In this document: positions 22,675 to 33,239 of the stretch, one piece after another
Layout of the letters: every line of letters starts with the position of its first letter
Numbering within the stretch: position 1 is the stretch's first letter
Assembly (NCBI GenBank): GCA_026225945.1
Contig: JAMJFZ010000699.1
Span: 819,001 to 883,000 of the forward strand
Direction: 5' to 3'
From: Cricetomys ansorgei
Taxonomy: Eukaryota > Chordata > Mammalia > Rodentia > Nesomyidae
DNA length: 64,000 bases
Notes under the pieces: generated by a model
Databases searched by the model: none
Told to the model about the DNA's origin: nothing
Seen by the model: the letters and a program-made list of their open reading frames with translations, nothing else
Made by a program: the position numbers and the translations under genes

Positions 22675-23040
22675 TGACTTTTTCTTTCATGTGTGTGTGG
22701 CATTTGTATGTGCTCCTATGCGTGCACATTCATATTTACGTACAAATGTTTATCTGTATATATGTGTATGGAGGCCAGAGGTTGATATCAGATGTCTTCT
22801 TCAATTACTATCCACCCTACTTTTATAGAGACAGTCTTTTACTGAATCTGTGGCTCACTGATTCAATAAGACTGGCTGGCTGCTGAGCTCCAGGGATTGG
22901 CCTGTTTCTGCCTTCTTAGTTCTGTGATGTGGACACTTGCTACCACATCTGACTTTTTATGTTGGTGCTGAAGTTTTAAACTCAGGTCCTCATGCTCACA
23001 TGCCAAACAGTTTACTGACTGAGCCATCACTCAAGCCTCA
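22675..23040 (-). mobile_element. B4 SINE (B4A-like), near full length
   Basis: On the plus strand: TG-rich tail, tggaggccagaggttgatat, ttactgaatctgtggctcac, aagactggctggctgctgag, caggtcctcatgctcacatg and actgactgagccatcactca. A complete minus-strand B4 with B1-like body and tRNA-like head. Confidence 0.85.
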
Positions 23041-23626
23041 AAACTGGCCTTTTCAATCAGTATTATTCTTTGTGGATGAATGCAAATTATGTGTCCCAGT
23101 AATTTACTTCATTTTATTCCTTAGTAGTAATTCATGATTTTTTATAACACTGATTGTTTAACCCATTGTTCCTTGCCACTGAAGATTACTTTGGTTGATT
23201 TCAGCATTTTGACCATCACAAATAAAATTTCTGTTAACATTCATGAATAGGTATTTCTGTGAACAGATGTTTTTGTCTCTTTAAGATACGTGTCCAGGAT
23301 TCCAATTGTTCAGTTGCATGGTTTTTATATATATATAAACTATATATGTTTTTGTTTATTATCAATTTTTAAGTTAGTGTACAAATTAACAGGTATCTTT
23401 AAGACATTGTCATGCATGTTATATCATTGTACTGTGTTCATATTCACCCCTCATTTCCCTTTCCTATTCTCTTACTCCTCATTGGTTGCTTCCTTTCCCA
23501 AAAATAGATCTCCTACTTTCTTGTCCTATATACATGTATGTTTATGTGTGAGACAGAACATGTGATATTTGTCTTTCTCTCTTCCACTATCTTCTTTTGT
23601 CCCATTTCTTCCTATCAAACTCCACC

Positions 23627-23681
23627 GTGTGTGTGTGTGTGTGTGTGTGTGTCGGTAGTGTGTGTAGTGTGTGTGTGTGTA
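23627..23681. repeat. (TG)n microsatellite, interrupted
   Basis: Two TG runs separated by cggtag. Confidence 0.95.
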
Positions 23682-23858
23682 TCCTGTTTTTTATGCATTC
23701 CTCTGTTGATAGTTATCTTTGATGATTCCATAACATATCTATTGTGCATAGTGCTGCAATAGGTATGGTATCTCTGTGGTATGTTGACTTAGATTCCTTT
23801 GGGTTGTATACCTGGCAGTGTAGTGGTTGAGCTGTGTCTCTGGAATCATAGTATCAGT

Positions 23859-24252
23859 TGTAAACTTGACACATCTGGGAATAGGAAGCCTCAATTCAGG
23901 AATTATCTCTATCAGACTGACCTGTAGGCATGTCTGTGGGGACTTTTCTTGATTGCTAATTGATATAGGAAGGTCCCGTTCACTGTAGATGGTACAAACT
24001 GTAGGCACATGAGTCTGGGCTTCATTTAAAAAAAGGTAGCTGAACAAGCTAAGAGGAAGCAAACCAATAAATGGCAGCATTCATCCATGATTTATGCTTC
24101 AGTTCCTGCCTTCATGCTCCTGTCTTAAGCTCTTGCCTTGGTTTTCCTGGATGATGGACCATGAAATGGAAGTATAAGTTAGATAAGTTCTTTCTTTTGG
24201 CATGTTACTTTTGGTTATACTGTTTATCGTAGCAACAGAGAAACAAACTGAT
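23859..24252 (+). mobile_element. Rodent LTR (MaLR/ERVL-like) inserted in L1M
   Basis: Begins tgtaaacttgacacatctgg, continues aggaagcctcaattcaggaa, tgtaggcatgtctgtgggga, tcttgattgctaattgatat, and ends with a diverged polyadenylation region and tgtttatcgtagcaacagag. Relatives lie at 35455-35790, 36541-36952 and 24741-25401. L1M sequence resumes directly after it. Confidence 0.65.
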
Positions 24253-24910
24253 ATTCTACTTTTTGTTTTTTTGGGAACATCCATACAAATTTGTATACAA
24301 CTATATCAATTTCACAAACAATTGCTGTTTTCACTGTCCAGTTTCTCCATATTCTTGCCAAGTTTGAGTGTTGTGCATTTTCTTTAAAAATATCCAGCCA
24401 TTAAGATAGGTGTATTGTAATATACTGTTAGAGCTAAAAGTTGCATTTCTTAATGGTTAATATCTTGATGACTAAGAGTTTAATTTTATGATCTTCTTCA
24501 AATTAACTCCTATAGAAGCTTTAGATTTATATTAAAGTTAATTTCTGGCAGTACCATTTGTTGAAAAGACTATCCTTCATAATGCTCAGCTACTTTGTAA
24601 TTTTATCAAACTCTTGGTTCTGTTGTTTCTGACCTCTTCATGATGTTTCATATATCTTGCTGATATTTTGATTTAAAACTATGTTTAAACTGTTTACCTA
24701 TTGAGAATTTAAAGCTTTTTATTGATTCTTCTAGTTTCATTGTTGTTATGATAAATGTCATGACCCAAAGCTACTCAGGGAGGAAAGGGTTTATTTCATC
24801 TTATGCATTCAGGTTACAATAGGCCTTTGAGGGAAGTCAGGACAGGAACTCAAGCAGGAACTAAATTAGAAACCATGAAAGAATGCTGCTGGCTTGTGCT
24901 CAGCTTTCCC

Positions 24911-24975
24911 CTTCCTTCCTTCCTTCCTTCCTTCCTTCCTTCCTTCCTTCCTTCCTTCCTTCCTTTCTTTTTTTC
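24911..24975. repeat. (CCTT)n microsatellite
   Basis: Uninterrupted ttcc/cctt run at the tail of a minus-strand SINE. Confidence 0.97.
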
Positions 24976-25188
24976 CTTTGAAAAACATTCATTTTATTTT
25001 ATGTGCGTTTTGCTTGCAAGTATTTCTGTGCTATACGCATGTAGTGTCACAGTGACTGGAGATGTGATCAGATATGCCTGGAACTGGAATTACAGATGGT
25101 TGTGAGCCAGCATGTGTGTGCTAGGAATCAAGCTCAGACCTGGAAGAGCAGTCAGTGCTCCTAACTGCTAGGCCATCTCTATAGCCTC
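24976..25188 (-). mobile_element. B3/B2 SINE nested in the LTR
   Basis: On the plus strand: attttattttatgtgcg, gcctggaactggaattacag, ggttgtgagccagcatgtgt, ctcagacctggaagagcagt and aactgctaggccatctctat. Minus-strand B3-type element with a T-rich and CCTT-rich tail. Confidence 0.8.
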
Positions 25189-25552
25189 TCATCTATCTTT
25201 CTTACACACTGTACACCCACGTACCTAGAGATAGGGCTGACCACAATGGGCCAGAGCTTCCTATATCAATCATCATTAATCATCATAGTCTCTCCAGCCA
25301 TGGCCATAGGCCAGTCTGACCAAAGCAGTTCTTCAGTTGAAGATCCCCTTCCCATGTAACTCTAAGTTTTGTAAAATCGACAGTAAAAACTAACCAGGAC
25401 ATTATTCCCCTCTGTTTAAGAAAATTCTTGAATTTCTTGTGCTAACCTTGTGTAACTTCGGCACATGGTGCATGTTTTATGTATGTATTTTTATGTTTAT
25501 AAATGTCTTTTCTTTCTTTCTTTTCTTCCTTTTTAATTTTTTTTTATTTTTT

Positions 25553-25698
25553 GGTTTTTCAAAACAGAATTAGTCTGTTGTAACTCTGACTGTCCTGGAA
25601 CTCACTCTGTAGACCAGGCTGGCCTGGAACTCACAGAGATCGTCCTGCCTCTGCCTCCCGAGTGCCAGGATTATAGGTGTGCGCCACCACTGCCTAGC
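25553..25698 (-). mobile_element. B1 SINE, full length
   Basis: Antisense B1: tctgttgtaactctgactgt, ctcactctgtagaccaggct, gtcctgcctctgcctcccga, ggtgtgcgccaccactgcct, preceded by a T-rich tail from about 25508. It carries the ttgtaactctg variant shared with two other copies in the window. Confidence 0.9.
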
Positions 25699-26010
25699 GA
25701 TGCATGTTTTTTTAAAGGGTAAACCTAAGTGTTTCATATTTGTTGGCACAGTTATAGATGGTATTGAGCCATAAATTTTAGTTTCCATATACATATTGTT
25801 AGTGTACAGAAATGTGATCGCTTCTTGTGTTGAATTCATTTATTAATTCTTGGATTGCTACATGATTGGAGGGTTAATTGTACATAGATAATCATGTTGT
25901 CTTCATGTAGAGACAGCAATATTTCTTTCTTTCCAATCACCATAGATTTTATTTCCTATTCTTGCTTTATCAAAGTGGCTAAGCCCGTTCTGTACTATGT
26001 TGATTAAAAG

Positions 26011-26904
26011 TGTAGCGAGCCGATAGCTTGCACTGCCCTGATCATAGGAGGCAGCATTAGATCTTTCACAAACAAGTAGCGGTTTATTATTGTAGGTGTG
26101 TGGATGGTAATGCAGTTGTTTCAGAAAAGATAAACCTTACTATTCTATATCCTGCTATTCTATATTTTCACAGCAAAATATTAAAATAAAATTGAAAAGG
26201 GGCTTATAGAATAAATGAGAAAAGCAGTATGCGAACCTAGCCTAGACCAATGTGCTCCAAAGTGCTGTAAGTAAATCTAGATTTACAGAATCTCAGTCAA
26301 GTACTTTTTCTAAATCTTCTGCCTCTCAGGGATAGCAGCCAGACAGAATATTTGTGACTGTGATTGAAGCTTAAAAGAAGTGGGGGTGGGGATAGGTCTT
26401 TGGGCATAACAGTTCACAGGAAACTGCCTGTGCCATCCAGCATATCAACTGGCTTTGCGAGCACCCGGCCCAGATGTGTCAGGCCTATGGACACAGACCC
26501 TTTTATGAGGCTTACTCAATGGTTGTCTGTTAGCCAAGGGTTGCCCAGCTACCCCCTGGCCAGGGGCATGCTGGGTAGTTGCCAACCAATGACAGGCTTC
26601 ACACTCTCCAGCCTTTGCTCCGCCTTCACGTTGATTGGAAAGTATCTTCCACAACATAAGTGTCCCAGTATACTGCAAGCGCAGTCGCCGGCTGGCAGGG
26701 CTCAGGCTACTCTTCATTGTATGCAAGCTGAGGGCACTGCACACTGATTCAGAAAATATTACTGTGAAGCCAGTAAGCACTAAGTGTAGAGTAGCTCAGC
26801 AGCCTGGTGGGCAAGACAGAAGGAAACAACATCTGTAAACACACCTTGGTTACAGATCCCAGTCAGGCGCTGAGGACAGGACACCTGGTAAGGAAGAGCC
26901 TACA
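26011..26904 (-). mobile_element. LTR-like insertion of unknown family (894 bp)
   Basis: The segment is bounded by tgtagcgagc on the left and agagcctaca on the right, so the ends are imperfect inverted repeats TGTAG/CTACA. It is flanked by a direct repeat aaaag (26006-26010 and 26905-26909). On the minus strand it has CCAAT (26635-26639), a TATA-like cataaaag (26511-26518) and aataaa (26083-26088), in promoter-then-polyadenylation order, with the 3' end 72 bp beyond the last. It interrupts antisense L1M. I recognise no family. The LTR interpretation is inference. Confidence 0.45.
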
Positions 26905-27383
26905 AAAAGGAGTAAGATTCAGGCATGGACAGAGTCATGGGAGTGGGAAAAGCAACCTCGGGTGAAGGATGAATGCCTGTGGAAGGTGGCCAGTGAGTGC
27001 ATGAGAGGGGAGATAGTGGTAGAGGGATGGATAAAAGCTGTCGTCTCAACGAGGGGAACCCAAGAAGCTAGCGAAAAGGCTTTTGAGTAAAAGGGTATTT
27101 TGGAGCAAAGTGGGCTGGGAGAGACACGTGAGTAGAATAATAAAACAGTGGGGTGACTTTCTTCTCAATCATCTTTCATGAGAACACTCGGATAGTGTCT
27201 GTTATCACTACACATTTCCCACACAAGCAATTTAAAGCCTGCCATGATTAATGATTCAATCAAGTCACAGGCACAGATTCTGAGGGAACATATGGCAGTA
27301 GATGTTTAATGTCAAATTGTGCCCATATCTCAGGCCTTTGCTACAGAGCACCTCACTCTTCAACATGGATGCTATTCCATAGA
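26905..27383. other. Unassigned, possibly continuing L1M
   Basis: The first ~20 bases after the insert (aaaaggagtaagattcaggc) can be aligned loosely with the L1M sequence expected after the break. Beyond that I see nothing clear. Confidence 0.3.
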
Positions 27384-27775
27384 GCTATGGTTTGAATATG
27401 GTTTATCCCCACTGAAACTCATAATGTGTGCTACCCAGAGTGCCAGTGTCTCTGAAAAGGTGGACTTTTTATGAGGTGGGGTCTAGTTGGAGGTAATTAG
27501 GTCATACCGACACCATCCCTGAAGGAGACTGATGTCTCAGCTCATGTTAAGTGGGTTAGGACTCATAGGACTGGATTGGTTTCTGTGTTACAAGTTGTTA
27601 CATGTTTCTCCCTGATGCTTGTCTGAGCCCTGTGCTGTGAAACAGCAGGAGGCCCTTGCATGCTGCTGCTTCCAGGTATCAGACTTCTCTACCTCTAAAA
27701 CTGTGAGTTACACAAACCTCTTTTCTTTGTAATATACTCATATTTGACCCAAAATAAATGAAGGCACACTAAAAA
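27384..27775 (+). mobile_element. MST/MTE-type MaLR LTR
   Basis: The order gctatggtttgaatatggtt, ttatgaggtggggtctagtt, ggaggtaattaggtcatacc, aacagcaggaggcccttgca, acctctaaaactgtgagtta and aaaataaatgaaggc follows MaLR LTRs from start to polyadenylation region. Plus strand, solo. Confidence 0.75.
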
Positions 27776-28014
27776 GTTTGTGCAATGAAATAGCCACCCT
27801 GGACAGTATGTGGAGTCCAAGACCCCAGTGGATCTACCATGGGGCAGGGATGAGCTATTTCCTCCAGAGCATGACACATTGCCAAATGGCAGCCATTTAC
27901 TCCACTTGAGATGCTTTTTATCTGATGCTATGAGGTGGCCCAGACATCTGATTACTTTCATAACAAGATAAGTGTAATAAGCACCAAGTTATAATAATAC
28001 AGGCCACTATTTAG

Positions 28015-28255
28015 ATGCACATTTCACTGAACATTTATTGTGAGCCAAGCATCTTAAAATATATTGCCTCATGGGATTTTACCCCAAACCATGTAGAGTT
28101 GACCCTGTTATTACTACAGGGAACCAAGGCTCAGAGAAATGAGGCAACTTGCTCAAACTCACACATAGCAACTAAGCAATCAAGACAGGCTTCACATTGA
28201 GGACCAGCTAGCTGACGTTCTGGTGCTTCCACTACAACAAACCTCAGAGCTTCTT
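28015..28255 (+). mobile_element. MIR SINE
   Basis: Contains acatttattgtgagccaagc (MIR 5' part), accaaggctcagagaaatga, ggcaacttgctcaaactcac and agcaactaagcaatcaagac (core), and a downstream ctggtgcttccactac. The order and content match MIR/MIR3 over most of its length. Confidence 0.75.
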
Positions 28256-28279
28256 GTTCACTTTTACTTTTATGTTTTG

Positions 28280-28990
28280 GTAATTAATACTGGAATAACT
28301 ATGGATTTACAGGACAAGACAAATTAAACTACATAAAGGTTCCCTATATCCTTTACCCATTTTCCGCAAACTTTCACATTTCATTTAACTAAAGGGCAGT
28401 ATCAAAACTAGGAAATTGTCATCGATACAGCCTGTATATTGTATACCATTTGATCAAATGTGTAGTCCTGCAACCATCTCCATAATCAAGGAGCAAAAGT
28501 GTTCCAACACGTGCACCCTTACCCTGACATCCAGTAATCTGTTATTTTTCACTGTCGTTTTCATGTACACTTTCTACTCTGAAGCTGCAGTGTAAGTTGA
28601 TTATTGTACTGCAATGCACTTCGGCTCCATCTGGGCGCTGTATGTATTGCTAGCTTAGTTTTAGTTATTGCTGAATAGTATGCTATGCTATAGATGAACG
28701 ATAGTGTTGTAACTATGAACCCACTGAAGAATAACTGCTTGTTTCCAGTTTGGGGTTGTTATTTTTTTTATAAATTGATTTTTTAGATACTTGCATGTGG
28801 ATTTATTTTCTAAAAAAATTTAATATGAACTTCCTAAAATCTTTCCTTGTTTTATGCTCTTTAAATTTATTTTTATAATCTGTATTCTAGTCCTTTTCTA
28901 GATATGTAGTCTATAGAAATTTTCTTTAAGGTTGTATCTTTTTCATCTTCTGAGTATTATCTGTTACGAGTGGACAGTGTTTAGTTTTAC
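28280..28990 (-). mobile_element. Ancient L1M 3' UTR, antisense
   Basis: Landmarks: tgcaaccatctccataatca, attgctgaatagtatgctat, aactgcttgtttccagtttg, tagtccttttctagatatgt and ttttcatcttctgag match antisense L1MB-type 3' regions in order. It ends where a B4 SINE begins. Confidence 0.7.
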
Positions 28991-28992
28991 AT

Positions 28993-29345
28993 GAACAAAC
29001 TGATCTGTTTTTGTGTATGCGTGCACATGCTCACATACATATATGAGTATGAGCAGGTGCGCATGTGTACGCATCTGTGTGGATGCTAGACGACAACCTT
29101 GGCTGCTGTTCCTAAGGAGTTGTGGCTGTTTTGTAGTCAGAGCCACTCACTGAGACCTGAGGATTGCCAGTTAGGCTAGACTAGCTGGTCAGTGAGCTGA
29201 CGAGACCCGCCTGTCTCCACTTCCCCAGGGCTGGGATTACAAGCACCTGCCACCACACCTGGCTTTCTATGTGTGTGCTGGGAATCAAAGGCAGGTCTTT
29301 ATGCTTGTTCTACAAACGCTTTATTAATTGAGCTGTATCCCTGGG
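28993..29345 (-). mobile_element. B4 SINE (B4A-like)
   Basis: On the plus strand: TG/TA-rich tail, ttaggctagactagctggtc, ctgtctccacttccccaggg, aagcacctgccaccacacct, tgtgtgctgggaatcaaagg and a worn head with ttaattgagctgtatccctg. Minus strand. Confidence 0.8.
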
Positions 29346-29354
29346 GATATTTTC

Positions 29355-29471
29355 TGTTTTACATTTATTTATTTTGTGTATGTGTGAGCATATGTGTACC
29401 ATGGCACATGTGTGGAGGTCAAAGAATAATTTGTAACACTCAGTTCTCTCTAACATTTTCTCTCCCCACCC
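29355..29471 (-). mobile_element. B2-superfamily SINE fragment (B3A-like)
   Basis: Tail and middle only: acatttatttattttgtgta, accatggcacatgtgtggag, gtcaaagaataatttgtaac, cagttctctctaac. Minus strand, head missing. Confidence 0.7.
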
Positions 29472-29474
29472 AGT

Positions 29475-30920
29475 TTCTTAAACGTTTTTTGAAAACCATA
29501 AATAGCTGTTGAACTTTGCCACATGAATTTTTGCATTGATCAGTATTATCTTTTTACCTTGGACCATTGCTAAACTAATTACTACATTGACTGGTAAAGC
29601 TGAACCAGATTTGCATACTTGGAATAAACCCCAGTCAGTTATGATGGATAAATGGTGGTATGCATTGTTGAATTCTATTGCTAACACGTTTTTTTTTTTT
29701 AAAGTATGTATTTATGAGAACTACTGGAACATCAATCTTTTTTTGTTTTCTACTGTCTTTGCAGGTTTGGTATCCAATAGGACTGGCTCATTAAATGGGT
29801 TTGCAGAGATTTTTTTCCTCTTCTGTTTTCTGGAAGGGACTATGTAAAGTTGTTCTTAGTCTTTCTGCTTTGGGTAACAACATAACTCAAACTATCTGGG
29901 CTTATGACTTTCTCAGAGTGTTTTAAACCATGGATTAAGTCACTTGGACATGAAAATTATATTTGTATTGTGAAAGTTTTTGAAGTTTTCATTTTTCATG
30001 AACTTGTTTATTTTCTCTAAACTGTTAAAATTTTGTGTGTAGAAATGTTCAGAGTTTCTCTTTATTATTCTTTGTATCATTCTTGATGTTGGTTGATGAT
30101 ACAGTCTCATTGTTTTTCTCTGCCAGCATTGTTAGACATTTGTCACCTTTATTGATCTTTTTAGAAAACAAGCTTCTTGCTTTGTTGATTTTTGTCTTGT
30201 TTTCAATTTTAATTTTATTGATTTCTTGTCTTTTTTATTTCTTCCTTCTTTCTCTGGCTTTAATTTATTTTATTTTTGTTAAGTTCATCTATCAGGAACT
30301 TGGATCACAGATCTCAGATGTTAAGTGAGAACTTTTCTTCTTCACAATGTATTCATTTAGTGGTGCAAATTACCTTCTCATCATTGCTTTAGCTGTAGCT
30401 TAGTTTTCATATATTTGGATTTTTCTTTTATTCCATTGTGGTCACAGTTCACAGAACATGTTCTATGTAATTTCAATTATTTTGAATGTGATGAGGTTTG
30501 TTTTATGTCTCAGGATATGATCTATTATAGTGAATGTTCTGTAAGCACTTGAAGAGGATGTCTCTTCTGCTGTTGCTAAGTGAAGTGTTATATAAATGCC
30601 AATTAGATCTTGTTAGATGATAGCGTTGCTTATTTTTTGCCTAGTTATTCTATCAATTGTTGAAAGAGGGTGTTAAGGTCTCCAACCATAACTGTGGATT
30701 TGTCTATTTCTCCTTGCAAAACTAAATATCATTTTGCTTCACATACTTTGCAGTATTTTGTTTGGTTATTCACATTTAGGCTACAATGTGTTCTTGATGT
30801 ATTGATCCTTTCATTAATGTTTCTCTGTCTCTAATAATTTTCTTTGCTCTGAAGTCTACTTTATTTGATATTAACTCACTCCCATTTTCCCTTGACAAAT
30901 GTTTGCATAATAGTGCCTGT
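29475..30920 (-). mobile_element. Ancient L1M ORF2, antisense
   Basis: Colinear with antisense L1 ORF2: gcatacttggaataaacccc, aggactggctcattaaatgg, aaacaagcttcttgctttgt, attccattgtggtcacagtt, aatgccaattagatcttgtt, gttaaggtctccaaccataa and tttatttgatattaactcac. Many stops and indels; no coding capacity. It continues after the SINE at 30921-31184. Confidence 0.85.
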
Positions 30921-30983
30921 TTAAAAATTTGTGTGTGTATACGCACATGTGCGTGTGCATGTGTGTGTGTGCATGTGTGCATG

Positions 30984-31014
<31 letters not shown>

Positions 31015-31184
31015 TAAGAGACAGAGAGGAGAGAAAGAGAGAGAGAGGACATGTATGTGCATGTAGAAATCAAAGGACAACTTGAAGGATTCAGTTTTAT
31101 CCTCTACCATGTGGGCCACAGAGATCAAACTTATCAGGTTTGGCACCAAGTACCTTTATACACTGAACCATTTCACCAATGCCT
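30921..31184 (-). mobile_element. B2-superfamily SINE (B3A-like) with TG/GA tail
   Basis: The plus strand has a TG-rich tract (30930-31013), a GA tract (31018-31048), gaaatcaaaggacaacttga, tatcctctaccatgtgggcc, agatcaaacttatcaggttt and aaccatttcaccaatgcc. Minus-strand B3A-type SINE inserted in L1M. Confidence 0.75.
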
Positions 31185-31849
31185 GTATTGCTATATCAAA
31201 ATAAATTTCTTTTAGACAACAACTAGTTGGGTCATGTTTATCAATCCATTCTGCCAGTATCTGCTTTGGAATTCCATTTTGCAACATTTTTTCAGAATAT
31301 CTTTCCCTATAGAGTTATAATGCTTTCCTAGGCCTTACCTTGTAGATATGCTGCTCTGTTGCAATTTACTGCTGTCATACTTCCCTAGTTTTAGTAAGAT
31401 GTAAATAATTTGACCCCATTTGTCTTCCTCCACTCTGTCTCCTTTCATATTACATTTACCTTAAACATTTCTATGTGTTACAAATTCTATCCCTACTACA
31501 TCATAACCTTAGCTTTGATCATCATTACAGCATACAAGATTTCAGAGCCTAAGGTTAGGATGTAGTAGGGGAAGTTACTCTCCATTGTCTTCCATCCCTG
31601 TTTTCTCATTTATTTTCCATGCAGAGGACTAATTTTAGCCATTTTTAGGTTAGGTGTGCTCATAACATAGTCTCATGATTTTCTTTTATTAGAATACATT
31701 CATTTTATTTGAATGAATTATTCATTTTATTGAATATATGGATTTCTGAGTTTGATTATTTTTTAACCATTTGAAAAAGGGTGTGCCAATCCCTTCAGTT
31801 TCTATGCTTTCTGAAAGGAAATATGCTAGTGTTCAAATAATTTGACCTA
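31185..31849 (-). mobile_element. Ancient L1M, antisense (continued), with internal hairpin
   Basis: Starts with gggtcatgtttatcaatcca and ttctgccagtatctg, matching the next part of antisense L1. The rest is diverged but keeps the T-rich L1 texture. It contains the inverted repeat at 31491-31570. Confidence 0.6.
31491..31570. repeat. Near-perfect inverted repeat (22-bp arms)
   Basis: Left arm 31491-31512 begins ccctactacatcataacc. Right arm 31549-31570 begins ctaaggttaggatgtag. The right arm is the reverse complement of the left arm at 21 of 22 positions. The loop is 36 bases. Confidence 0.95.
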
Positions 31850-32170
31850 ACTATGGACCGAATATCTGTGCCCCTCCAAATCCACATGTTGATACTTAAT
31901 CTCCCATATGATAGTATCAAGAGGTAGTCTCTCAGAGACAAAGTGTTAACAGTAGAGTTTTTTTGTAAAAGAAGGTGCATCAGAGAGATCACTTTCTCTC
32001 TGTACCATGAGAGGATACAGAAGAAAGATAGCCATCTTAAAACTGAAAGAAGCCTCCACAAGAACCTCTTCATGATAACACACCTGTCTCAGATGCCCTA
32101 GACTCTAGAATAGTAAAAAGAAATCTTCTCTTTAAGCTGTCCCATTTAAATAGCCAGAACTGACAGACAC
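31850..32170 (+). mobile_element. MLT1/MST-type MaLR LTR
   Basis: Starts ctatggaccgaatatctgtg, followed by cccctccaaatccacatgtt, gatagtatcaagaggtag, accatgagaggatacagaag and atagccatcttaaaactgaa. This is the standard sense order of such LTRs. It splits the antisense L1M. Confidence 0.7.
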
Positions 32171-32454
32171 CCAGAGCTGTAGGTAAGAAGATTTCTTCTT
32201 TGCTTTTAGTTTTACGAAGTTGAAGTATGATTGTGTGTCAGCATTGATTTCTTCCCCGCTGGGACTAATTTAATGACAGGAATGTTAGATCTTCTTATTG
32301 CTCAACATGGCCTTGAGGCTCTGTCCACTCTCCCAGTGGGTATCACTTTGCTGTTCAGATTTGGTTGTTACTCTTGCTCTGCCCTCAAATGTGCTGATTG
32401 GTTCCTTAATTCTCTCCATTCATCCGTTAAATATACCTACTGAATCTTTGAAAA
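32171..32454 (-). mobile_element. Ancient L1M, antisense (continued)
   Basis: Contains gtcagcattgatttcttccc, aatgttagatcttcttattg, ctcaacatggccttgaggct and accaatttctctccattcat-like sequence. These match an antisense L1M segment that lies just upstream of the one at 33241. Confidence 0.65.
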
Positions 32455-33179
32455 CATTGCTCTCCTGGTTTTGTCAACCTCTCTGGTCCCCAAAACCTCT
32501 CTCCTACTCTTCTTCAGGGTTCCCCAAGCTCTACCCTATGTTTGGTCCTGGGCCTCTGTTCCCCTCTGCTGTTGTAGGAAGCCTCTTTGTTGATGATTGA
32601 GCTAGGTGACGATCTATGAGTATAGCAGAATATCATTAAGAATCACCTCTGGGTTATCCAGTTTCTGGTTCCTGGCCAGCCCTGCAGTGTCAGGCATGGG
32701 TTACCTCACTAGTCGTGGGGTTCTGCCCTTCCCTTGTCCCAGCAGGTCCTCCAGGTGGGATAGGTTATAGGTGGAGAAGGTTTTGTGGCTGTGCTGGTGT
32801 CCCAGTCCTACCACTAGAAGCCTTGCAGGAGACGACTTGTCCAGGATCCTTATCTACATATATCTTATGATTGTCTGGCTTGGTGTTCTTGTAGAACTCC
32901 TAAAGGTTGGAGTGTGTATAGGGGAGTCTTTAATCTTTTTATCTGCCCTTGGGACCCTTTTCTTCTTGCCAGGATGCCTTGGCCAGACTTCATGTAGGGG
33001 CTTGTTCCATCTTGTTATGCCCTTATGCCCTGTTTGATTGGTAACATTGGGAGGCCTGCTCTTTTCTGAGGGGAAGGGGGGGTGGGGTGTGGAACTGGGG
33101 AAGAGGGGAGATGGGAGGAGCTGGGAGGAGCAGAGGGAGGGGAGGTTGGAGTAGGGATGTATTGTATGGGAGAAGAAAA

Positions 33180-33239
<60 letters not shown>

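Larger units (their letters stand above)
24741..25401 (-). mobile_element. Rodent LTR (same group), minus strand, split by a SINE
   Basis: The plus strand starts tgttgttatgataaatgtca, then aaagggtttatttcatctta (antisense polyadenylation region), and after the SINE resumes with gttcttcagttgaagatccc and ends actaaccaggaca. Read on the minus strand it is TG...CA bounded. The flanking pentamers (ttcat, ttatt) do not match well. Confidence 0.6.
23041..26010 (-). mobile_element. Ancient L1M, antisense (3' UTR into ORF2), interrupted
   Basis: Landmarks run colinearly with antisense L1: tttcagcattttgaccatca (about 23205), gtgctgcaataggtatggta and attcctttgggttgtatacc (about 23750-23810), tttttgggaacatccataca and ccatattcttgccaagtttg (24265-24370), ggcagtaccatttgttgaaa (24548), ttagtgtacagaaatg (25799) and actatgttgattaaaagtgt (25994). 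Every reading frame is broken, so no functional ORF2 exists. It is interrupted by an LTR at 23859-24252, an LTR plus SINE at 24741-25401, a B1 at 25553-25698 and an LTR-like insert from 26011. Confidence 0.75.

Noticed and set aside
26370..26720. Possible CpG island promoter
   Set aside because: Only scattered CpGs. The length and CpG density look too low for an island, and an LTR explanation fits better.
26364..26780. Overlapping 127- and 111-codon open frames on opposite strands
   Set aside because: They lie in the GC-richer LTR-like insertion at 26011-26904. Lack of stops reflects base composition, and no gag, pol, env or host domain is visible.
29475..30920. L1 ORF2 as a possible protein-coding gene
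   Set aside because: The antisense L1 homology is clear, but many stops and indels break all frames. It is a fossil.
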